DNA from: an uncultured Atopobium sp.
Lineage (GTDB): Bacteria > Actinomycetota > Coriobacteriia > Coriobacteriales > Atopobiaceae
Assembly (NCBI GenBank): GCA_937990665.1
Contig: CALKRF010000112.1
Coordinates: 1-6,033, forward strand
Direction: 5' to 3'
Length of the DNA: 6,033 nucleotides
Shown here: one piece after another, positions 1-5,965 of the stretch
Layout: each line of letters opens with the position of its first letter
How positions within the stretch are numbered: the stretch's first letter is position 1
Position numbers and translations under genes: made by a program
Notes under the pieces: generated by a model
Seen by the model: the letters and a program-made list of their open reading frames with translations, nothing else
The model's database searches: none
Told to the model about the DNA's origin: nothing

Positions 1-63
1 CATTCTTGAACGTTCTTTAATAAATCGAATATTTGGGATTCGTGAAGCAATTTGGCTAAAAGA

Positions 64-94
64 AAGGCGTCTATCAAATCCTGATAGACGCCTT
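64..94 (-). terminator. Intrinsic terminator of the restriction-modification cassette
   Basis: A perfect 13-bp inverted repeat (64-76 pairs with 82-94, 5-nt loop) begins 4 bases beyond the methyltransferase stop codon. Read on the minus strand the hairpin is followed by TTTCTTTT, a U-rich tract, so it fits a Rho-independent terminator for the leftward transcript. On the plus strand the hairpin is followed by GACCTTAC, so it should work mainly in one direction. Confidence 0.87.
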
Positions 95-98
95 GACC

Positions 99-1373
99 TT
101 ACAATTCTTTGTAGATTTCTTTTCCGATGCGATTTACCACACCCACAACAAGAGCATTTCCCATACAGAATGCACGATTATTGTCGCTCATTCCTGTATT
201 AGTCCAACCCTTAGGAAAACCCTGTAGCTGGTCAAGCTCATCTGGGACAAGCCTGCGATACCTCTCGCCTATTTTAATGATGTGTTTAAAGCGAGAAGGA
301 CTTGTTCCTCCCTCTCCTGTAAGAATTGTTCTTGAAGGATTAGTGAGAAGATCCGGGAATGCCATAGAACCTTCAGAGTAGAAGTAGGTTTGACCCGTGT
401 GTTTATTGATGCGTTCTTCTCTCTTAGAACTTTTAAGCTTTTCCCATCGCTCCAGCTGAGAATCATCAACAAAGAAGTTATCAGGGATTTCGCTTTCTGG
501 AGAAAGAACATCCCCCAGTGTTTTAAATTGACCCTTATAAACCTCTTCAACTTTACAGGTAATAACACGGTTATCTACCATCACACCGGCATCTAAAAAC
601 GGAGATGTTTTAGATCCCTCAGAATTAAAGTCTTTTGTGGCAACAAACGGATCTTTAGGAATATCAACATAAGAGATATTGCCCACTGGATTAAAAGGAA
701 ATGCTCGAGACATAATTCCTGAAGTTAAGCGTTCTGAAAGCTCCCAATTAGCATTTCTACGCGCGAGAATATAGACACGTTTTCTTCTTTGTGAAAAGCC
801 GTATGCTGCACTATTTACCACACGCCATTCAACGCAATATCCAAGGCTCGCAAGACAGCTAAGAATAATTGCAAAATCTCTACCACGCTGAGATGCTGGG
901 CTTTTAAGGAGACGATCAACGTTTTCTAAAAGACACCATTCCGCATTCTCAGGAGACTTATCCAATTGAATTTTTAGGAATTTATAAATGTCCCACCATA
1001 GAACACCCTTTTTTCCTTCAATACCTCCCGATTGAGATAAAGGCTTAGCTACTGAGTAATCCTGGCAAGGAAATCCACCTACGACCATATCGACCGAAGG
1101 AATATCGCGTAGACCCTGGTCATACTCATTAAGAACTTTATTAATGTCCTCATTTACGACTGAATCATTGCCAAAATGAGTCCTATAACAATTTGCGGCA
1201 AACTGTCTTGTAGGAGATCCTGGTGGTTCCCACTGATTTGCCCATATAGTTTTAAACGTTCCCGCTTTTGGCAGGTTATTAGCTTTATTAGAAGAGTCTT
1301 TATAACCCTCTAAGCCAAGTCTAAATCCACCGACTCCCGCAAAGAGCTCGGCTACAGTAATTGCTTTGGCCAC
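99..1373 (-). CDS. Type II DNA (cytosine-5-)-methyltransferase, partner of a Sau3AI-like endonuclease
   Basis: Transfers a methyl group from S-adenosylmethionine to C5 of cytosine, protecting the host DNA from the adjacent endonuclease. Numbering from the GTG start (424 aa), the conserved C5-methyltransferase motifs appear in order: motif I FAGVGGF (about 11-17, AdoMet binding), motif IV GGFPCQ with catalytic Cys103, motif VI ENV (150-152), motif VIII QRRKR (195-199), then a variable target-recognition region (about 215-370), motif IX around RRLVPDELDQLQGFP and motif X GNALVVGVVNRIG near the C-terminus. The length is normal for the family. Start: the open frame extends to a TTG at 1400 with no ribosome site. 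The GTG at 1373 has AGGAG four bases upstream and puts motif I near the N-terminus as is usual, so I prefer it. There is no N-terminal helix-turn-helix extension of the kind that some self-regulating C5 methyltransferases have. The GATC target is inferred from the partner; the motifs alone do not give it. Confidence 0.95.
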   Translation of the reverse strand: MAKAITVAELFAGVGGFRLGLEGYKDSSNKANNLPKAGTFKTIWANQWEPPGSPTRQFAANCYRTHFGNDSVVNEDINKVLNEYDQGLRDIPSVDMVVGGFPCQDYSVAKPLSQSGGIEGKKGVLWWDIYKFLKIQLDKSPENAEWCLLENVDRLLKSPASQRGRDFAIILSCLASLGYCVEWRVVNSAAYGFSQRRKRVYILARRNANWELSERLTSGIMSRAFPFNPVGNISYVDIPKDPFVATKDFNSEGSKTSPFLDAGVMVDNRVITCKVEEVYKGQFKTLGDVLSPESEIPDNFFVDDSQLERWEKLKSSKREERINKHTGQTYFYSEGSMAFPDLLTNPSRTILTGEGGTSPSRFKHIIKIGERYRRLVPDELDQLQGFPKGWTNTGMSDNNRAFCMGNALVVGVVNRIGKEIYKEL

Positions 1374-1472
1374 GTTTCTCCTATCGCTGCTGTGGACCAA
1401 TTTTGTGTTTACTATACTAACCGATCAACCGGACAAAAAGTCAGTCTAATTCAGATAGCCAAGAAGATCAAC
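1374..1472 (-). promoter_or_regulatory. Endonuclease-methyltransferase gap with candidate methyltransferase promoter
   Basis: On the minus strand TATAGT (at 1416-1411) matches the -10 consensus in five of six bases; its predicted start is near 1404, giving a leader of about 30 nt to the GTG at 1373. No good -35 is present: 17 bp upstream lies TTTTTG, and TTGTCC is only 14 bp away. Two GATC sites sit here in the repeated word GATCAAC (1423-1429 and 1466-1472); the first is just upstream of the -10. The methyltransferase ribosome site AGGAG is at 1382-1378. This could be an independent promoter for the methyltransferase, but the case rests on the -10 only. Confidence 0.35.
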
Positions 1473-2816
1473 TTAATCTTTAAGGGATAACCCTTCAGAT
1501 ATTTCTTCTGCAAGATAAGAACTATTCAACCAAAAACACTTTTTAACCTCTGGTTTTCCATATGGTTGAGGTTTTGTATCAAGCTTGTTTCTGGCATGAG
1601 GTCTTACATGACAACATTTATTTTCAGACGCCTTGACACTTATATCAGCTCGTCCAGCTTTAATATTCTTTTGCATCTGAAGGTAACATTGTTCCGCAAA
1701 CAGTAAATCAGAGTCAGGCATTTGCCAGAGCAAAATATTTGAGAGAACAAAATCACCCTCTGAGTTTTCTCTATAAATTACAAATAAATATTTACATAAA
1801 AGGTCGTGATAAAAATCAGATTCTTCAAATGGTTCCTCAGCAACTTTAAAGTAATCAAAGACTTTAAAGCTTACAGATTCTTTTGGTACTCCATTTGATT
1901 TAAGCCTCATCGTTTTAGGCTTTATACCAGCCTTTTCAAACTCTTCAATTTTCTGATCTTCAGCAATACCTAGAATATGTTTAGTGATACGTGCACATTT
2001 ATCTTTCGATTTACTTATATTGAATTCAGTTGCAAGCTGATCTTCCGTTTTTCCAAAATATGGTTTAAACCTTTTATACAAAAGATCGATAAGCGAAAGT
2101 TTTTGCTCAGATTCATTTCTTTTAATCTGAGATGCTCCGTTACCTAGCATCTGTTTTTCTATGGTAGTCATATAAGACGCCTTAAATGCCCAGGCACGAG
2201 GCTTAGCTGGAACATTTGAATAAGGCTGTGTAGTTCTAACTGAGCTGTTGGCAGCTTTTGTACACGCTTCTAGATATAGAGTATCTGAGCCAGAAATACC
2301 CTCAGCATGACCAGCCTGAATCTTGGCAACAACTGTTTCCCAGTCTTGTTTAATTTGAGCATAATCTTCAACAGGAATGTTCCATTTGTTTGCCAAAATT
2401 ACCTTGTAATCAATGGGGTTGGCGCCTTTTTCATATTTGTAGGCCATCAATAAAATATTTGAAGACTTCCCTAGAAAATGACTATCTTCAAATGTCTCAT
2501 TAACTACTTTGTTGTAGTCAATCATGGTGATGACAAGGCGCTCTTTAGCTACCAAATCACCTTTTTTATTCTCTTTCATGGGGGTTGTTTTTAATTCAAG
2601 TCCCACTTCGGCAAAATCAGGATTTGAATCACTGTTGATTGGATACTTAAAATACAGTTCTTCAACTGCATTTCCAAAGGCACCGCGGCGTTTTTTATGG
2701 TCAGCAAGAACTTCAACGTCGGTTACTTCACGAAGTGAATGGCCAACAAGCTTAGAAGCATATTCAATAATAGATTGCTCATCAGAGATATCGTAATCAA
2801 TATTTGAGTTATTCAT
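1473..2816 (-). CDS. Sau3AI/MutH-family type II restriction endonuclease (probable GATC specificity)
   Basis: Cleaves unmodified foreign DNA; Sau3AI, the best-known relative, cuts at GATC. The 447-aa protein has an N-terminal MutH-like nuclease domain: RRGAFGNAVEELYF (about 43-56, with Glu52/53 in the place of the first MutH acidic residue), then NPDFAEVGLELKTTP (65-79), which carries Asp67, Glu74 and Lys76 of the D-(x6)-E-x-K active site. The C-terminal half contains the AWAFKASYMTT segment (about 209-219) and a stretch near the end with H-V-R-P-H-A-R-N-K and a CFWLNSSYL motif, typical of the second, DNA-binding or effector MutH-like domain of Sau3AI enzymes. The length is slightly under that of Sau3AI. 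The only in-frame start is ATG at 2816, preceded closely by GGGGGAG, an unusually tight ribosome site; a stop in frame lies about 30 bp upstream. It is first in a likely two-gene operon with the methyltransferase. Exact specificity is inferred. Confidence 0.92.
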   Translation of the reverse strand: MNNSNIDYDISDEQSIIEYASKLVGHSLREVTDVEVLADHKKRRGAFGNAVEELYFKYPINSDSNPDFAEVGLELKTTPMKENKKGDLVAKERLVITMIDYNKVVNETFEDSHFLGKSSNILLMAYKYEKGANPIDYKVILANKWNIPVEDYAQIKQDWETVVAKIQAGHAEGISGSDTLYLEACTKAANSSVRTTQPYSNVPAKPRAWAFKASYMTTIEKQMLGNGASQIKRNESEQKLSLIDLLYKRFKPYFGKTEDQLATEFNISKSKDKCARITKHILGIAEDQKIEEFEKAGIKPKTMRLKSNGVPKESVSFKVFDYFKVAEEPFEESDFYHDLLCKYLFVIYRENSEGDFVLSNILLWQMPDSDLLFAEQCYLQMQKNIKAGRADISVKASENKCCHVRPHARNKLDTKPQPYGKPEVKKCFWLNSSYLAEEISEGLSLKD

Positions 2817-2888
2817 ACTCCCCCAATCAACATAAAAAATATTTTGCTATTACCCTCCAGAAATAGCCATACTCATTTGACTTTCCAA
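2817..2888 (-). promoter_or_regulatory. Endonuclease leader with weak promoter candidate
   Basis: On the minus strand TTGGAA (2888-2883) and TATTTC (2865-2860) are separated by 17 bp and are a weak match to a housekeeping promoter. An A+T-rich run (about 2831-2845) follows. GGGGGAG directly before the ATG at 2816 is the only ribosome site and leaves almost no spacer, which suggests low translation. The hcp terminator lies just upstream, so the cassette needs a promoter in this stretch or depends on read-through. Confidence 0.25.
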
Positions 2889-2901
2889 TATTTTCACGAT
2901 C

Positions 2902-2938
2902 AAAAAAACGCCTCCCAGCGCAGAGCTAGGAGGCGTTT
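2902..2938 (-). terminator. Intrinsic terminator of hcp
   Basis: A 10-bp stem (2906-2915 with 2929-2938) is extended inward by AGC/GCT (2917-2919 with 2925-2927) after one mismatch, with a 5-nt loop. On the minus strand a run of seven T follows the CG of the stem (complement of the seven A at 2902-2908; the last few T close the stem base). It lies 31 bases after the hcp stop codon and insulates hcp from the restriction genes downstream on the same strand. Confidence 0.92.
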
Positions 2939-2969
2939 AAAGGAAAGGACTAGAGGGGTTTCTCGCCAA

Positions 2970-4562
2970 TTAGGCAAGCATCTGAGCAAGGTCCTCGGAA
3001 GCATCGCCGATTGGCCCAATACCGTAGTTCTCAACAAGAATGCTAAGGACGTTAGGGCTGACAAATGCAGGAAGAGTTGGTCCAAGCTTGATGTTCTTGA
3101 TGCCAAGGTGTAGCAGGGTCAGAAGGACGCAAACTGCCTTCTGCTCGTACCAAGACAGAACAAAGCTCAGTGGCAGGTCGTTAACGCCGCAGTCAAATGC
3201 ATTTGCAAGAGCAGTTGCAATCTGAACAGCACCGTAAGCGTCGTTGCACTGGCCAACGTCAAGAATACGAGGAATGCCACCAATGGTGCCCAGGTCAAGG
3301 TCATTGAAGCGGAACTTACCGCAAGCAACGGTAAGAACAACAGAATCTGCAGGAGTCTGCTCAACAAACTCGGTGTAGTAGTTACGACCAGGACGAGCAC
3401 CGTCGCAGCCACCAACAACAAAGAAGTGCTTGATAGCGCCCTGCTTAACAGCATCAATGATCTTATCGGCAATGCCAAGAACTGCACCGTGGCTAAAGCC
3501 GGTGGTTACCTTGTGGCCACCGTTAATACCGGTGAGCTCCTGAGCCTCAGCGTATCCACCAAGCTCCTGAGCCTGCTTGATAACAGCGCTGAAGTCCTTC
3601 TTACCGTTAGCGTCCTCGTCAATGTGGACGAGCTCTGGGAAAGCAACAAGCTCAGTAGTATAAACGCGGTCCTTGTAGCTAGGACGAGGTGGCATGAGGC
3701 AGTTAGTGGTGAAGACAACAGGAGCTGGAATGTCCTTGAACTCCTTCTGCTGGTTCTGCCATGCGGTACCAAAGTTGCCCTTGAGCTGTGGATACTTCTT
3801 GAGCTCTGGGTAACCGTGAGCTGGGAGCATCTCGCCGTGAGTGTAGACGTTAACGCCGGTGCCCTCGGTCTGCTCAAGGATCATCTTGAGGTCAAGAAGA
3901 TCGTGGCCGGAAACAACGATGAATGGACCAGGCTCGATAGTCAGAGGAACCTCAGTTGGAACTGGGGTGCCGTAAGCGCCGGTATTAGCGCTGTCGAGAA
4001 GAGCCATGCACTTGAGGTTGACCTCGCCTACCTCAAGGGTAAGAGGCAGCAAAACGTCAACGGAAGACTCGGTAGCAAGAGCAGCAAGTGCCTTTACAAA
4101 GAAAGCGTCAACTGCGTCATCAGTCTTGCCAAGAACGCGAGCGTGGTAAGCATACGCAGCCATACCACGAATACCAAAGAGAATGAGGGACTTGAGGGAC
4201 CTAATGTCCTCGTTGTCGGACCAAACGCCGCCAAGAGGAAGATCCTCAACAGGCTCTACGCCAGCCTCTGCAGCTAGACGGTTCTTCTCGTCACGAACCT
4301 GAGCAGTAATTGCGTCAACAGCGCCCTTGTCAAAGTTGACGTTGGTGATGCAGGTAAACAGGCCGTCAACAATCAGCTGGTCGGCGCGGTTAGAACGCTT
4401 GCCAGCTGCAAGCTCGGTACGAGAAAGACCAACCAGAGCGCCGGTGAGCTCGTCCTGAGCAAACGCAACGTCAAAAGGCTTGCCACAAACGCCAGCAGCG
4501 CCGGTACATGCAGTACAAGCAGCAGTCTGCTCGCACTGGAAACAGAACATCTTGTTATCCAC
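2970..4562 (-). CDS. hcp: Hybrid cluster protein (hydroxylamine reductase / NO-detoxifying Hcp)
   Basis: Cytoplasmic iron-sulfur enzyme that reduces hydroxylamine to ammonia in vitro; in enteric bacteria its physiological role is reduction of nitric oxide under anaerobic conditions. At 530 aa it is close to the length of full-size Hcp (class I/II); class III proteins lack the helical insert. The N-terminal cluster ligands are Cys7, Cys10, Cys19 and Cys26 (CX2CX8CX6C), with an additional Cys16. All ligands of the hybrid [4Fe-2S-2O] cluster can be placed: His220 (SGHDLL), Glu244 (THGEMLP), Cys288 (TTNCLMPP), Cys386 (VGGCDGARPGRNYY, the persulfidated Cys), Cys414 (VACGKFRFN), Cys439 (VGQCNDAYGA), Glu473 and Lys475 (SWYEQKA). 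Start: GTG at 4562 has GAGAGG seven bases upstream; the internal ATG at 4550 lacks a good ribosome site. No Hcr-type reductase gene is in the window. It is monocistronic with its own terminator, divergent from a Crp/Fnr regulator that probably controls it. G+C and codon use are more biased than in the restriction genes, as expected of a well-expressed host gene. Confidence 0.98.
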   Translation of the reverse strand: MDNKMFCFQCEQTAACTACTGAAGVCGKPFDVAFAQDELTGALVGLSRTELAAGKRSNRADQLIVDGLFTCITNVNFDKGAVDAITAQVRDEKNRLAAEAGVEPVEDLPLGGVWSDNEDIRSLKSLILFGIRGMAAYAYHARVLGKTDDAVDAFFVKALAALATESSVDVLLPLTLEVGEVNLKCMALLDSANTGAYGTPVPTEVPLTIEPGPFIVVSGHDLLDLKMILEQTEGTGVNVYTHGEMLPAHGYPELKKYPQLKGNFGTAWQNQQKEFKDIPAPVVFTTNCLMPPRPSYKDRVYTTELVAFPELVHIDEDANGKKDFSAVIKQAQELGGYAEAQELTGINGGHKVTTGFSHGAVLGIADKIIDAVKQGAIKHFFVVGGCDGARPGRNYYTEFVEQTPADSVVLTVACGKFRFNDLDLGTIGGIPRILDVGQCNDAYGAVQIATALANAFDCGVNDLPLSFVLSWYEQKAVCVLLTLLHLGIKNIKLGPTLPAFVSPNVLSILVENYGIGPIGDASEDLAQMLA

Positions 4563-4579
4563 TATTTTTCCTCTCCATA

Positions 4580-4617
4580 AAACCCTATAGCGAGAAGAGA
4601 TTTGCTCTTCTGGGTTT
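4580..4617 (-). promoter_or_regulatory. Hairpin at the predicted 5' end of the hcp mRNA
   Basis: A 7-bp perfect stem (4593-4599 with 4605-4611, loop ATTTG on the plus strand) is enclosed by AAACCC/GGGTTT (4580-4585 with 4612-4617) with a 7-nt bulge on one side. If hcp transcription starts near 4612, the inner hairpin occupies about nucleotides 2-20 of the mRNA and the outer arm is lost. A 5'-terminal hairpin of this kind often protects a message from decay. No U-tract follows in either direction, so it is not a terminator. Confidence 0.45.
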
Positions 4618-4618
4618 C

Positions 4619-4627
4619 ATGATTGCA
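4619..4627 (-). promoter_or_regulatory. Predicted extended -10 element of hcp
   Basis: On the minus strand TGC-AATCAT (4627-4619) is a TGN extended -10 with a four-of-six hexamer match. Its predicted start is about 4612, 50 nt before the GTG. No -35 consensus is present; instead the 16-bp palindrome is centred 41.5 bp upstream of that start, as at an activator-dependent class II promoter. The position is inferred from spacing. Confidence 0.45.
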
Positions 4628-4645
4628 GGAATGTGGAATAGTGTA

Positions 4646-4661
4646 TGTTGTAATTACAACA
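4646..4661. promoter_or_regulatory. Perfect palindromic operator between hcp and the Crp/Fnr gene
   Basis: TGTTGTAATTACAACA is a perfect 16-bp palindrome, symmetric about 4653/4654, in the 133-bp divergent gap. Dyads of this size are typical Crp/Fnr-family sites, but the half-site TTGTAA differs from the TTGAT of Fnr and the TGTGA of Crp. The likely ligand is the regulator encoded next to it (4696-5364). The centre is 42 bp from the regulator's ATG, too close for it to act as a class II activator site there, so on that side it would more probably overlap the promoter and repress. No convincing regulator promoter can be picked; TTGCAG (4623-4628) with TATGTT (4644-4649) and a short 15-bp spacer is one weak option. 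Confidence 0.75.
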
Positions 4662-4695
4662 AAACGATTCTTGTAGAGAAATTTTTGGAGCGTTG

Positions 4696-5364
4696 ATGAA
4701 CGTACAAGATATTAAGCCTTCGTTTTTGCTCAATACGGTGGTGTTTAAGGGTGTAAAGCCAGAGCAGCTTGAGGCTTTGCTGAAGCATCTACGTGCGACG
4801 GTGCGTACTTATGAGCCTGGAGAGATTATTCTATGTGCTGGTGATAAAGCTCATCAGTTTGGCATCGTTGTCTCCGGCGCTATTCATGTTGAGGGATCAG
4901 ATGCGCAGGGCAACATCTCTGTAATGGGAGCCTTCCATACAGGAGAAACCTTTGGAGAGGCATATGCAGCTCTTGGAAACGTGCCACTCTTGACCTCGGT
5001 AGTTGCCACGGAGACGTCTGCAATTCTGCTGCTTGACCTACGACAGATTACTACCAGAACGTGTGATATCTGCGGCGGCGTGGATATTATCACCAGAAAC
5101 CTTATGGCTTCTATTGCACAGAAAAACATCATGCTGAGTCGTCGCATTCAAGATGCTGCTCCAAAGAGTATACGTGGCAAATTGATGGCGTACCTGAACA
5201 CTCGCTCGCAAGCTGCGGGTTCGTCGGAGTTTGATATACCCTACAATCGCCAACAACTTGCTGATTATCTTGGTGTAGATAGAAGCGCCTTAAGCGCGGT
5301 AATATCTTCTCTATGTAAAGAAGGCGTCTTTGAAGTAAAGCGAAGCCACTTCAAACTTTTATAA
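4696..5364 (+). CDS. Crp/Fnr-family transcriptional regulator (probable regulator of hcp)
   Basis: A 222-aa regulator with an N-terminal cyclic-nucleotide-binding-like beta-barrel (about 12-115, including the PGEIILCAGD and GETFGEAYA segments), a dimerisation helix (about 130-155) and a C-terminal Crp-type winged helix (about 160-222). The winged helix contains IPYNRQQLADYLGVDRSALS, with the recognition helix starting at Asp195-Arg196-Ser197. There is no Fnr-like N-terminal cysteine cluster. The cysteines are Cys47, Cys123, Cys126 and Cys207, with 123/126 forming a CxxC (TCDICGG) at the start of the dimerisation helix. The cAMP-binding Arg-Ser pair of Crp is not evident. The ATG at 4696 is chosen because GGAG (4687-4690) lies five bases upstream; the TTG at 4693 would be too close. 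The gene is divergent from hcp and 25 bp upstream of msrA, probably co-transcribed with it. Function as an HcpR-like NO or redox sensor is an inference from context; the signal cannot be read from the sequence. Confidence 0.93.
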   Translation: MNVQDIKPSFLLNTVVFKGVKPEQLEALLKHLRATVRTYEPGEIILCAGDKAHQFGIVVSGAIHVEGSDAQGNISVMGAFHTGETFGEAYAALGNVPLLTSVVATETSAILLLDLRQITTRTCDICGGVDIITRNLMASIAQKNIMLSRRIQDAAPKSIRGKLMAYLNTRSQAAGSSEFDIPYNRQQLADYLGVDRSALSAVISSLCKEGVFEVKRSHFKLL

Positions 5365-5389
5365 CAGCATTTCGGCCTAAGGAGGCTTT

Positions 5390-5878
5390 ATGGCAGAGAT
5401 TTATTTAGCAGGTGGATGCTTCTGGGGACTTGAAGAGTACTTCTCCAGAATTAATGGCGTCACCGCAACTACCGTTGGCTATGCAAACGGTAAAACTTTG
5501 GATACTAACTATCAAGAGGTGAAGGCAACAGATCACGCAGAAACAGTGCATGTGACCTATGACCAGAGCGTTGTAAGCCTCTATGACATCCTGCGTTATT
5601 ACTTTAGGGTTATCGATCCCCTCTCAGTAAATAAGCAGGGTAACGACGTTGGTAGACAGTATCGCACCGGCATCTATTACACAAACGACGCGGATTTGCC
5701 TGTTATTGAACGCATTGTGTCTGAACAAGAGTCTCTCTTTGGTCAGAAGCTTGCCGTTGAGGTGGAGCCACTAGATAACTACGTGCTTGCTGAGGAATAT
5801 CATCAGGACTACCTGAAGAAGAATCCTGGTGGCTATTGCCACATCAATGTTGATGATGCATATAAGCCGCTTGTATAA
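5390..5878 (+). CDS. msrA: Peptide-methionine (S)-S-oxide reductase MsrA
   Basis: Reduces the S-epimer of methionine sulfoxide in proteins and free methionine, repairing oxidative damage; probably cytoplasmic, as no signal peptide is visible. The 162-aa protein is a single MsrA domain without a fused MsrB. The catalytic Cys10 lies in the family signature GGCFWG. Tyr41 (NYQEV), Glu51 (DHAETV), Asp86 and Tyr91 (GNDVGRQYRTGIYY) match the E. coli residues Tyr82, Glu94, Asp129 and Tyr134. Cys150 (PGGYCHINVD) is the probable resolving cysteine. The loop between Tyr41 and Glu51 is two residues shorter than in the E. coli enzyme. The ATG at 5390 has a strong ribosome site AAGGAGG (5379-5385) four bases upstream. 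It follows the Crp/Fnr gene by 25 bp with no terminator between, so the two are probably one operon. Confidence 0.98.
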   Translation: MAEIYLAGGCFWGLEEYFSRINGVTATTVGYANGKTLDTNYQEVKATDHAETVHVTYDQSVVSLYDILRYYFRVIDPLSVNKQGNDVGRQYRTGIYYTNDADLPVIERIVSEQESLFGQKLAVEVEPLDNYVLAEEYHQDYLKKNPGGYCHINVDDAYKPLV

Positions 5879-5915
5879 GCAGCTCAGTTCACGTTTGCAA
5901 GAAAAGGCGCTCGCT

Positions 5916-5965
5916 TTTGAACTGCTTCCCATTTCTGGGATACGAGAAATGGGAGGCAGTTCAAA
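5916..5965. repeat. Long 21-bp inverted repeat downstream of msrA
   Basis: Positions 5916-5936 pair with 5945-5965 over 21 bp, with a single T-G wobble (5926/5955) and an 8-nt loop GGGATACG. It starts 37 bp after the msrA stop. On the plus strand it is followed by GCACACC and on the minus strand by AAGCGAGCG, so there is no immediate U-tract in either direction. It could be a U-less terminator of the regulator-msrA operon, a small dispersed palindromic element or an RNA processing site; the sequence alone does not decide. Confidence 0.8.

Noticed and set aside
2..202. A plus-strand frame open from the window edge to a TAG at 200-202, possibly the tail of an upstream gene.
   Set aside because: More than half is antisense to the methyltransferase gene and the rest crosses the terminator hairpin. 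No domain is recognisable, so I do not call a gene in 1-98.
2814..2834. A six-codon frame (ATG at 2834) whose TGA overlaps the endonuclease ATG, a possible translational-coupling leader peptide.
   Set aside because: It has no ribosome site, is preceded by a run of T, and such short frames are common by chance.
2844..3113. An 89-codon plus-strand open frame spanning the hcp terminator and the end of hcp.
   Set aside because: It runs through a strong terminator hairpin and antisense to hcp; no ribosome site or family resemblance.
3426..4277. A 283-codon open frame on the plus strand inside hcp.
   Set aside because: It is fully antisense to the well-supported hcp gene, shows no recognisable domain and is explained by the codon bias of hcp.
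5902..5918. A short AAAAG/CTTTT inverted repeat after msrA as a conventional terminator.
   Set aside because: The stem has only five pairs, mostly A-T, its T-run is part of the stem, and it overlaps the longer hairpin.
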